Below, piece by piece: positions 1-6,540 of a DNA stretch of 6,860 nt; positions within the stretch are counted from its first letter, which is position 1; every line of letters starts with the position of its first letter. The notes below the pieces were generated by a model. That model saw only the letters and a list, made by a program, of their open reading frames with translations, did no database searches and had not been told where the DNA came from. The stretch lies in assembly GCA_964583165.1 (NCBI GenBank), contig CAZOVK010000099.1:1-6860 (forward strand), read 5' to 3'. Source of the stretch: CAZOVK01 sp964583165 (GTDB taxonomy: Bacteria > Bacillota > Clostridia > Lachnospirales > WRAX01). Position numbers and translations under genes: made by a program.

Positions 1-99
1 GAGTGTCTTGATATGCTCACGGAGCAGGAACATGAATTGATTGTGGCACTGTTCTGTGATGGGTATATGGTTTCGGAGTTAGCAAAACTGAGAAACTGA
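1..99 (+). pseudogene. C-terminal fragment of a sigma-70-like factor, truncated in the HTH
   Basis: The frame is open from the window edge to a TGA at 97-99 and gives 32 residues. The segment LDMLTEQEHELIVALF followed by VSELAKL resembles the start of region 4 of small sigma-70-like factors carried by Firmicute ICEs, where a 'lt.eE.eli.alff.G.tereLA' pattern leads into a helix-turn-helix. The second, recognition helix and the usual basic tail are missing: the frame stops just after the first HTH helix. None of the three forward frames up to about 200 restores a sigma-like continuation. It is therefore probably a broken gene, although its 5' part lies outside the window. The family assignment rests on a short stretch and is moderate at best. 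Confidence 0.45.
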
Positions 100-208
100 T
101 TGCTTATAGCAGCAGCAAAGTGAGTAGTTTTCATATCAGCACCAGGGTTTATCGTGTCCAATGAAGACATGAAACACCGTGTCCAGTTTGACTGACCGAA
201 CATACCTG
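100..208. other. Short intergenic stretch with no recognised gene
   Basis: This lies between the truncated sigma-like fragment (+) and the stop codon of the broken minus-strand gene. CGTGTCC occurs twice (153-159 and 178-184), separated by a partly dyad-like stretch containing GACATG. No open frame, terminator or promoter is convincing. Confidence 0.3.
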
Positions 209-1016
209 CTAGTTAAGACCGCCGATTACCTTGTCTATCTCGTGTGTCATAAGCTTATCAAGGAGATTCCCCAGATGTTGACTTATGTCTGTGACTTCGG
301 TTCTCTCCCCCCCGCCGCACGCTCGGCACGGTCTTCAGAAAGCATTGCTTGAAAGGCGGTTTCGTTCTTGGGGATAAGCAGGTGTGACTCACGGGATTGT
401 CGGGGTTTCCCGTGCCGTGTTTGAATTCTTCATAGCCGATAGTCCTGCGCACGCCGCTGTCAAACACCATAGTCACGTCCTGTGGCGGGACAGCTTCATT
501 CATAACATGATTTGCGTGCTCGCGTAAGTCGATTTCATAGATGTTGCCGTAAACCTTGCCCGTTCCCCTGTCCATGCTTGTGACTTCAACGGAATAGGCA
601 ATGATGTGGTCGGTGTATTCCTTTACGCCAAAGTGCATCCACGTGTAAAGCACCCGCCGAACAAGGGCGGCGCGTTTTGAAATAGCGCGACGCTTTTACG
701 CGCTCTTTCAGCGCAGTTTTCGCCGCGTCTTTTGCGGTGAAAATGCCGACAGTAAGACGCACTGTCCTTGATGAACACATTGTTGTCGCGAAGCAACTCC
801 GTACCCGACGCCTTCGCCAGCCACAGGAAATTCTTCTCCCTCGTGTCACTGGAACGTGCGGCGCGGCGCAATATGTCTGGTCATCACTTTCGCTTCGCGA
901 AAGCGCCCTTGCGCGCTGAGTTAGTCGTACTGAAAATCGCTCTGATGGAATACGGTGTTCGTTTCCATAATTTTTCGTAGGGTGTCGATTAGGTCTACGT
1001 CGGTGAATTTGTCCAT
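209..1016 (-). pseudogene. Disrupted hypothetical gene of an ICE-associated family
   Basis: The gene starts at ATG 1016-1014 with the AAGGAGG site at 1028-1022. Frame 1 reads MDKFTDVDLIDTLRKIMETN and on to QYD, then hits TAA at 923-921. Coherent protein resumes in other frames. One piece runs to about 752 (DILRRAARSSDTREKNFLWL, then SGTELL and KDSASY). The next covers about 647-384 (TWMHFGVKEY, then SVEVTSMDRGTGKVYGNIYE and YEEFKHGTGN). The third starts with LLIPKNETAFQAML near 380. The last reads TEVTDISQHLGNLLDKL and ends at TAG 211-209. The joins imply an insert of about 46 bases near 877-923, a 107-base insert between 647 and 754, a shift near 384-380, and a one-base shift in the seven-C run at 307-313. 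The pieces resemble a hypothetical protein family I associate with Clostridia conjugative elements. Its function is unknown to me, and I recognise no catalytic motif. As it stands the gene cannot make a full protein. Confidence 0.7.
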
Positions 1017-1021
1017 GATAC

Positions 1022-1028
1022 CCTCCTT
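1022..1028 (-). promoter_or_regulatory. Shine-Dalgarno site of the disrupted gene
   Basis: AAGGAGG on the minus strand ends five bases before ATG 1016-1014. It fixes the start of the broken gene and shows that its 5' end is original. A possible promoter lies just upstream on the minus strand: TTTACA, 18 bases, then TAATAT close to the start. That promoter is only suggestive. Confidence 0.65.
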
Positions 1029-1100
1029 AAATCTTCAAAATATTAGTTGCCATACTTGCTGGATGTAAAACCCCTCCTTCCAAAATGTCATAACGACCAT

Positions 1101-1130
1101 AAAAAAACAGCAGTCGCCGCGGGCTGCTGC
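1101..1130 (-). terminator. Rho-independent terminator after the phosphoesterase operon
   Basis: On the minus strand, CAGCAG (1129-1124) pairs with CTGCTG (1113-1108) around a GC-rich ten-base loop. Seven T residues (1107-1101) follow. It lies about 190 bases downstream of the EEP hydrolase stop and upstream of the disrupted gene, so it would end the phosphoesterase transcript. Confidence 0.7.
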
Positions 1131-1315
1131 CTTTTCTGCTGTCATTATGGGTTATTGGATACCAAGTGAAATATCGAAATAGATGTAAGCCGTGCTGCTG
1201 TTGTCGTCACAATGGATTAGGGAAACGCTGGAGGTGGAGAAACCGAAATGTCCGACCGTTACATATGAATCGTTACCCTTTCGGAGTTAATGCAGTTATC
1301 CCTTCTAGCCTTTAC
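1131..1315. other. Intergenic stretch with no supported gene
   Basis: This is the 3' untranslated stretch between the EEP hydrolase stop and its terminator. On the + strand a GGAGGTGG-like site (about 1229-1236) precedes an ATG, but the frame closes after six codons. That makes it either a chance match or the stub of a lost gene. Confidence 0.3.
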
Positions 1316-2095
1316 TTACACTTCAATATTTGCGGTCAGAACCGCGTGATCAGGGTATCCAACGGGAGGTTGAAAGTTGTCGCCGTTGGCGTATATCAGG
1401 GTGTCGCGTTTCATGAAATCCCAAGAGTAAAGCGGATTTGTCAATGTTACATCCCTTGCAACAATATGGTCAATCTTAAATCCACCCTCATACCCGTTTC
1501 GCTTCCAACTATATCTCTCAATTGGTGTGTAAAGCACACATCCTGCGCCCCCAAAGGTGTCCACTATCAATTCCCAATTCCAGAGCCTATGCGCGTAATT
1601 GCCGTTGTTAAAGTCGCCCGCAATCACTACGGGAATACGGATAGAACCCACATACTCAACAAGTGCGTCGAGCCGTTTTTTTCGAATTTCCATGTCGTCG
1701 TCAGGAGGGAATCGCGTTCCGATAATCGCAAGCGGTTTGCCATCTATTTCAATATCTACCCTCAAAAAATTCGGTCCCTCAGGGAAAGGCATGTTTGGCA
1801 TTTCGTCAATAATAGTATCATTGACGATAATGGACGGATTGTGCTTGACGGCAATCAGCACTTCATTCCATCCTTTGCCATTAGCTTTCCTAATTTCCTT
1901 CACGCAATACACGCCGTACCCTAAGGACTCAAGCCTCTCTTTGAATTGCTCCCAGTTTTTACATAAGACAAACTCGGTCAAAACAATGATGTCAGCCGTC
2001 TGCTCGCGTATTTCATCGGCAACTATGTCCGCAATCCTTGCGCCTGTTCTGGATTGCAATTGAATGTTCCACTCAAGTATTTTCAGCGTTTCCAA
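1316..2095 (-). CDS. Endonuclease/exonuclease/phosphatase (EEP) family hydrolase
   Basis: A complete 259-residue protein. The start is TTG 2095-2093, chosen because AAGGAGG (2109-2103) stands seven bases before it and the protein then opens with the family's first strand. An upstream in-frame start at 2143 lacks such a site and would add 16 residues without similarity. The metal-dependent EEP signature is complete: WNIQ with Asn10, LTEF with Glu41, GTRFP (about 126), AGDFNN with Asp160 and Asn162/163, KIDHI with Asp209-His210, and PDHAVL with Asp249-His250. EEP enzymes cleave phosphodiester or phosphomonoester bonds in nucleic acids, inositol phosphates or lipids. The substrate here cannot be read from the motifs. 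There is no signal peptide, so it is probably cytoplasmic. It overlaps the preceding metallophosphoesterase gene by 23 bases, with its ribosome site inside that gene, which suggests translational coupling and a shared transcript from the promoter at 2952-2980. Confidence 0.88.
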   Translation of the reverse strand: METLKILEWNIQLQSRTGARIADIVADEIREQTADIIVLTEFVLCKNWEQFKERLESLGYGVYCVKEIRKANGKGWNEVLIAVKHNPSIIVNDTIIDEMPNMPFPEGPNFLRVDIEIDGKPLAIIGTRFPPDDDMEIRKKRLDALVEYVGSIRIPVVIAGDFNNGNYAHRLWNWELIVDTFGGAGCVLYTPIERYSWKRNGYEGGFKIDHIVARDVTLTNPLYSWDFMKRDTLIYANGDNFQPPVGYPDHAVLTANIEV

Positions 2096-2914
2096 CGGTT
2101 GTCCTCCTTCTTTTGATAGGGCATTCAACGGCTGAACCGTCAACCCCTTTTATACAGGCATACACCATCTTGTCCGTATCATACCTCAGCAGTAGCACAG
2201 TGCCGCTTTCATTCGCGCTGCCGTCTATGTAGTAATGGCTTTTCCCGTCCCAATACACATCATGAAAACTCTTATTTCCCGCGAGCGAGCTTGTACTGAC
2301 ATGCCCTGCAATAATATCCTTGTAAAACGTGCCGAAGGTTGCGGGGTATTTGCTGACAAAACAGTCTTTAGAAGTGCCATACATCCAGTATTCTTCCGCT
2401 TCTTCGTCAATACCCGAGTGAACGAAGATTTGCTCCTCTGCTTCGTAATAGAACGGCAGTTTGCGAAGCCACTTAATCAAAGTAGCGTGGTTTGTGGCAA
2501 TATCGCTTTTTATCAGCCTTGCGGCGCGAAACAGAAAACTATATTGCTCTGCACTCTGTATTTGAAGTGTGCTTATTGCTTCTTTCGTTTCCTGAGAAAT
2601 GAAGCTGTTCACAGTAGTGAAATCCCTGTCCGCTCCCAACCACTCGGTGTTCCATATATCCTTGTCGGATGCGCTGAGAAATTCCAAGAACATCTTCTCG
2701 TGATTCCCCATCAGCGCAACAACCTTATCGGGGTAAGCTTCCGCCAACCCCTTCACTTTGTATAACACCGCACAACTATCGTTACCATAGTCCATATAAT
2801 CGCCGCACAAAATAAGCCGCTCCACGTTATCACAGGACAAGTAAAAAGCGACAGTGCTTCTTCGAGTCCGTTAATATGCCCGTGAATATCACTCATTGCG
2901 TAAATGTAAGCCAT
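2073..2914 (-). pseudogene. Calcineurin-like metallophosphoesterase with a 5' frameshift
   Basis: From ATG 2914-2912 the protein opens MAYIYAMSDIHGHINGLEEA, which is the metallophosphoesterase motif I start (Asp-x-His). Near 2846-2840 the frame breaks. In the next frame it continues as SCDNVERLILCGDYMDYG (motif GDxxDxG), then LMGNHEKM (GNHE), FVHSGID (His) and IIAGHVS (GH), ending at 2073. All metal-binding motifs survive. The span is 842 bases, one short of a multiple of three, so a single lost base explains the break; the restored length would be 280 residues. The break lies beside a five-T run. The family includes Ser/Thr protein phosphatases of the PrpA/PP1 type and Ap4A hydrolases; the substrate is undetermined. 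An alternative start at TTG 2840-2838 would lack the first motif and be inactive. A -1 slip at the T-run would also restore the protein, but mutation or sequencing error is likelier. It heads the operon with the EEP hydrolase. Confidence 0.82.
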
Positions 2915-2951
2915 ACCTAATCACCTGCTCTTACAATATTGGATTTCTTCC

Positions 2952-2980
2952 ATCATACCACGGTTTGCAGATAACAACAA
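2952..2980 (-). promoter_or_regulatory. Sigma-A-type promoter for the phosphoesterase operon
   Basis: On the minus strand: -35 box TTGTTG (2980-2975), a 17-base spacer, and -10 box TATGAT (2957-2952) preceded by TGG as an extended -10. The transcript would start about 30 bases before ATG 2914. An AGGTG ribosome site lies about seven bases upstream of that ATG. The TTG triplet repeats in the -35 region allow other alignments, but this one has ideal spacing. Confidence 0.6.
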
Positions 2981-3019
2981 CAATAATGACTGTTCATATG
3001 GTGACGTTACCGTATACCT

Positions 3020-3052
3020 GCAAGCCGCCTAGGTGTAGCGAAGGCGGCTTGC
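3020..3052. repeat. Perfect 11-bp inverted repeat (hairpin)
   Basis: GCAAGCCGCCT (3020-3030) and AGGCGGCTTGC (3042-3052) pair perfectly around an 11-base loop. It sits 58 bases beyond the original end of the topoisomerase gene on the minus strand and upstream of the phosphoesterase promoter. No T-run follows on either strand. It may therefore be a terminator that relies on the stem alone, a transcript-end stabiliser, or a palindromic repeat unit. Confidence 0.6.
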
Positions 3053-3109
3053 GTGATTTACTCTCGGCAGGTGTTTGAATAATAAGTTTGTGCCTTGATT
3101 GCCATATGG

Positions 3110-4612
3110 CTATGCGCCTTTTTTCGCAAACTCCAGCTTAAAGTTCGCGTACTGCCCCGTATCTTCCAATACCACAGTCGCGGCATAGGTCTTTTAGGTC
3201 TTATCCGAGTACAGGTCAGTGAAGCTCACGCGCCCGTCAGCCAGAAGCGCGGTGGCGACTTCGCGTGTCAGTTCCTTTTTCTTGTTGCTGAAAAACTTAT
3301 CGTTCTTCCACATACCGAAGCCACAAGCTTTGTTGGCACAAAAGAAGCCGTTCTTGTTCTCGTACACACCGCTTTTACAGCGTGGACATGTGCCGATGGG
3401 TTCGCATTGGGATTTATCGATAACGAACAGCTTGAGGTACTGTTCGTTCGGGGCTTTGTGCGATTGAATGAGATTTACCACGAGTTCGTCAATGCCCCAC
3501 ATGAACGCTTCTTCTGTCAGTTCGCCGCGCTCTATCTGTTTGAGTTTGCTCTCCCAGTCAGCTGTCAAAAGCGGGGAAATGACCGTATCGGGCAAAACTC
3601 GAATCAGGTTCATACCCTTTTCGGTCGGAACAATCTGCTTTTTCTTGCGCTCGAGAAAGCACGTTTTTACAAGCTTCTCAATGATGGAAGCTCGGGTTGC
3701 GGGTGTGCCAAGTCCTTTTCGTTCGGCATCTTCGGGCATATCCTCGATACCCGCCGTTTCCATAGCCGACAGTAACGTATCTTCTGTCATGCGCTTTGGC
3801 GGTGAGGTAAAGCCCTCATGCAGTGTTGATTTGGTTACGCTCACCACGTCGCCGTCGTGCAGTTCGGGCAGGGTTTGGGATTGTTCATCGCTATCATCCT
3901 GCTCGGTATCGGGTTTTGCTTTTATGCTGTCAACAAAGCCCTGTTCTATGGCTTTCCAACCGTCGGCAGTAACGGTTTTGCCATTGGCGGTAAATTCGTG
4001 ACCGTTACAATCAGCCGTTACAGAAGTCACGGCATAACGCTGTTTTTCGTTCACCGCGGCAATCAACCGAACGGCTATCATAAAGAGTAACTGCTTCTCG
4101 CCTAACGGCAACGCCGACAAGTCCGCTTTTGACATGGTAACGGTCGGAATAATGGCATGATGGTCTGAAATCTTTGTGTTATCGGCAATTAAGTCAGTAT
4201 TGAAAGCAAGGCTTTCGGGTTTGATGAACGGCAACACCGCCGCCGTACTCAATACCAGTGGTGTAATACCCTCTGTCATGCTTTCTGTTAAGAATCTGCT
4301 GTCTGTGCGTGGGTAAGTAATCAGTTTCTTTTCGTAAAGCTCTTGCGCGTACTCCAGCGTCTGTTGCGCCGTGTAGCCGAACATACGCTTGGCTTCGCGC
4401 TGTAGAGTTGTTAAGTCGTAAAGCTTTGGTGGAGCGACAGTCTTTTCCTGTCGCTCTACCTTGCGAATAACGGCTTCTTTGCCGTCACAGTCGGCTTTCA
4501 TTCTTTCAGCCACATTCCTGTCTTTGAGTTTCTCGCTTGCCATAAGGAATTTGCCACAATCCAACTTAACAGTGTAAAAAGGCTCTTTCACAAATGCGCG
4601 TGAGTTCCGCTT
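3110..4612 (-). pseudogene. topB: DNA topoisomerase III-like (type IA), N-terminally truncated, nonsense codon near end
   Basis: From about 4612 the minus strand encodes the body of an ICE-type topoisomerase III. RAFVKEPFYTVKLDCG lies in the cap region. Next is the active-site segment LITYPRTDSRFL, whose Tyr codon is 4315-4313, then SDHHAIIP and GLGTPATRA. The C-terminal zinc element CPRC...FFCANKAC comes last. The family is usually near 690 residues and begins with a Toprim domain; here roughly the first 190-200 residues, including all Toprim acidic residues, are missing. The open frame continues upstream to an ATG at 4729, but those 40 residues (MYIAPTIGAA and so on) are unrelated and run antisense into the recombinase. 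A TAA at 3196-3194 replaces one codon, yet the same frame continues with a family-like tail (KTYAATVVLEDTGQYANFKL) to TAG 3112-3110. Without Toprim the protein cannot bind Mg and relax DNA, so this is a relic of a conjugative element. Confidence 0.85.
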
Positions 4613-4681
4613 CCTTTGCCGCGGATGATATTGACGGAATTGACTGCGAATGCCTGTGATAATCCGCGAAATGGACGATGA
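4613..4681. other. Topoisomerase/recombinase junction with a 7-bp dyad
   Basis: This is the point where the truncated minus-strand topoisomerase and the truncated plus-strand recombinase meet. CGCGGAT (4620-4626) and ATCCGCG (4662-4668) form an inverted repeat. Two more pairs follow after one mismatch. Between them is the direct repeat ATTGAC (4630-4635 and 4639-4644). Neither neighbouring protein is recognisable here. It could be a rearrangement scar or a recombination site. Confidence 0.4.
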
Positions 4682-5652
4682 CAGCGCAGCTATAACAATC
4701 GCCGCCCCGATGGTTGGGGCTATGTACATCCGTTAAGCGGGCTTCTGTTTTGTGCCGATTGCGGCGGGAAGCTGTATATCCACCGTATCTATAACGGCAA
4801 GGACAAGCCCACAGCTGTATGCGGCAACTACGCTAGAGCCTATGACAAGATATCCATAGCACAAGTCAAATGCACATCAGGTCACCGCATTGACGCGGCG
4901 ACCGTAATGGAACTAATCCGCGATACAATAAAGGCTATTGCCGATTACGCAAGAACTGACAAAGCGGGATTCATCAAATCGGTGCAAGAAACGCTTGCGG
5001 CACAACAGACCAACGAGGTCGAAAAGCAGAAGAAACGCCTTGCCACATGCAAGAAACGCGCCGCCGAGCTTGAAACACTGTTCAAAAAAATCTATGAGGA
5101 TTACGCGCTTGGACGCTTGCCAGATAAACGCTATGAATCTATGTCTTCTGACTACGGCAAAGAGCAGAATGCTCTCGAAAAAGAGATAGCCGAACTGCAA
5201 GTGTCTGTAGAACGTTATGAAGACGGAAGCAGTCGCGCCAAATGCTTTATCGAGTTAGTGAACAGATACACCGATTTTACTGAACTCTCCATACCCATGC
5301 TGAATGAGCTTGTAGAAAAATCGTCGTCCATGAGCACGACAAAAAGGGTAAAATCGAATCAACACAAAGGGTAGAAATTCATCTGAATTTTATCGGTGAG
5401 TATCTGCCGCCCATGCCCGAAACAGAACCCCTCACGCCCGAACAGGAAGAAGAACAGCGGGCTATTTGGGAACGTCGTGAACGCTTCCGTCAAAACTATC
5501 TCAAGCAAGCCAGCGGCAAGCAACAGGAGTATGACCGCAAATATGCTGAGAAACATAAAGCGCGGCTTGACGCAAAGAGAGCCATGATGCTAGAGGATGG
5601 TGCGGTGCTTGGGGCAAGGGCGCTTGCGCCTGTGGCTGTGGGTGAAAACTGA
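4682..5652 (+). pseudogene. Large serine recombinase, C-terminal part only, with frameshift
   Basis: The frame opens after a TGA at 4679-4681. It reads RRPDGWGYVHPLSGLLFCAD, the start of the recombinase zinc beta-ribbon (CADC at about 4739, then CGNY and CTSGH). A long charged coiled-coil segment follows (5010-5220) and then the DUF4368-type end found in ICE recombinases. At 5316-5320 an A-run is one base short: the first frame ends in an unrelated tail at 5374. In the next frame the family pattern continues (IVVHEHDKKGKIESTQRVEI, then FIGEYLPP) to TGA 5650-5652. The catalytic serine domain and the DUF4368 partner regions upstream, normally about 300 residues, are absent, so it cannot act as a recombinase. 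The last codons (GARALAPVAVGEN) come from a GC-rich palindromic stretch (5614-5630) unlike the rest. It was probably once the integrase of the element that carried, or landed next to, the topoisomerase. Confidence 0.82.
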
Positions 5653-5661
5653 TAAGAAGGT

Positions 5662-5696
5662 AAAAACGGATACTTCGGGTGAGGTATCCGTTTTTT
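5662..5696. terminator. Bidirectional Rho-independent terminator
   Basis: AAAAACGGATAC (5662-5673) and GTATCCGTTTTT (5684-5695) form a perfect 12-bp stem with a ten-base loop. Six T residues follow on the + strand, and a matching run of five T's follows on the minus strand. It lies ten bases after the recombinase stop and 35 bases after the nitroreductase stop, so it serves both convergent genes. Confidence 0.85.
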
Positions 5697-5730
5697 GGTG
5701 GAGCGGTAGTTCGTCAAATACTCATTAGCT

Positions 5731-6540
5731 TTACCACGCTTCGTAATGCAGTTTACTCCGCTCAAATCGGTTTCGTTGTGGTCTATTCTCATTTGTGTAT
5801 CCAAGAGCAATCAGCGATATCGGGCGTATATGGCTTGGTATTTCAAACTCGTTCACGATATCCTTGTAAAAATCAGAGCCTTGCTTGACCCCACACCAAA
5901 CACCACCAAGTCCAAGAGAATGAATTGCAAGAAGCATATTCTGTGTTGCGGCAGAACAATCCTCTATTAACCATTCAGGTATACCTTGTACAATTTTATC
6001 ACCACATATGATGATGCAGGCATCGGCCGTAGTTAACATATTTGTATAGCGTGAATTACTTCTCATTATATTTAACATTTTTTCTCTATTCTGAGTAACG
6101 ACAAAATGAAAGGGCCGTTTATTTTTGGCTGATGGTGCGCAAAGTCCAGAATGTAATATTGTTTCTAATATCGTTGGACTAACTCTCTTGTCTATAAATG
6201 AGCGTATACTCGAACGTTCCCTTATGACTCTTAGTGTATCATTTAGCAACAGTTCAGGTTCAACATCTTCAGAAACGGACATAGTTTCAAGTGTAATATG
6301 GAGCGGAACATTAAGATGTTCCTCCCCATTTAATTCAAGATTTTTAAGGAGTTGTTTGCTGAAAAATACACAATATTTTTCGTCGCCCCTTGACATCAAT
6401 CTTGACTTGAATTCCACTCCTCTAATAGTGCATATAGCATAGATTGACCCTTTATGTATACCAAATTCAGTTCTTGGGTTAAATGGAAGATAAGCTATAA
6501 CAGAATTACCTTCTCTAATAATATCTATTGTACACTTCAA
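5731..6540 (-). CDS. DUF1905-like domain fused to nitroreductase
   Basis: A complete 269-residue protein, starting at TTG 6540-6538 with GAGGG seven bases upstream. The frame is closed by TAA a few codons further up and offers no ATG. Residues 1 to about 85 (REGNSVIAYLPFNPRTEFG, then GVEFKSRLMSRGDEKYCVFF) match the small beta-barrel pattern of DUF1905: a proline-containing loop, a 'G.i.G..f...l...G...' run, then a helix leading to a final strand. From about residue 100 a classic FMN-dependent nitroreductase follows. It has RSSIRSF (phosphate-binding Arg/Ser), LHSGLCAPSAKNKRPFHFVV, an acidic middle, and LGLGGVWCG near the flavin site. This class reduces nitro groups, quinones or flavins with NAD(P)H in the cytoplasm; the real substrate is unknown. 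The gene looks more AT-rich than its neighbours and has no disruptions, which fits a separately acquired or native gene. Possible promoter TTGGAG-16-GATATT upstream is weak. Confidence 0.85.
   Translation of the reverse strand: MKCTIDIIREGNSVIAYLPFNPRTEFGIHKGSIYAICTIRGVEFKSRLMSRGDEKYCVFFSKQLLKNLELNGEEHLNVPLHITLETMSVSEDVEPELLLNDTLRVIRERSSIRSFIDKRVSPTILETILHSGLCAPSAKNKRPFHFVVTQNREKMLNIMRSNSRYTNMLTTADACIIICGDKIVQGIPEWLIEDCSAATQNMLLAIHSLGLGGVWCGVKQGSDFYKDIVNEFEIPSHIRPISLIALGYTNENRPQRNRFERSKLHYEAW

Noticed and set aside
1066..1080. Second strong AAGGAGGGG site on the minus strand upstream of the disrupted gene
   Set aside because: No ATG, GTG or TTG at usual spacing opens a useful frame after it, so it is not called as a start of a gene; it could belong to a very short leader.
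1166..1924. 252-residue open frame on the + strand
   Set aside because: It runs antisense to the EEP hydrolase over most of its length, is rich in Cys/Arg/His runs, has no ribosome site, and shows no domain pattern. It is a shadow of the real gene.
2235..2765. 176-residue + strand frame
   Set aside because: It is antisense to the metallophosphoesterase, with no ribosome site and no recognisable domain.
3468..4001. 177-residue + strand frame, with other + frames at 3095-3775 and 3857-4090
   Set aside because: They are antisense to the topoisomerase, whose zinc and catalytic motifs are clear. They show low-complexity Ser-rich composition and no start signals.
4600..4729. N-terminal extension of the topoisomerase frame (MYIAPTIGAA...) as a hydrophobic signal or membrane segment
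   Set aside because: The hydrophobic look comes from reading the recombinase zinc-ribbon upstream region antisense; it has no ribosome site and no topoisomerase similarity.
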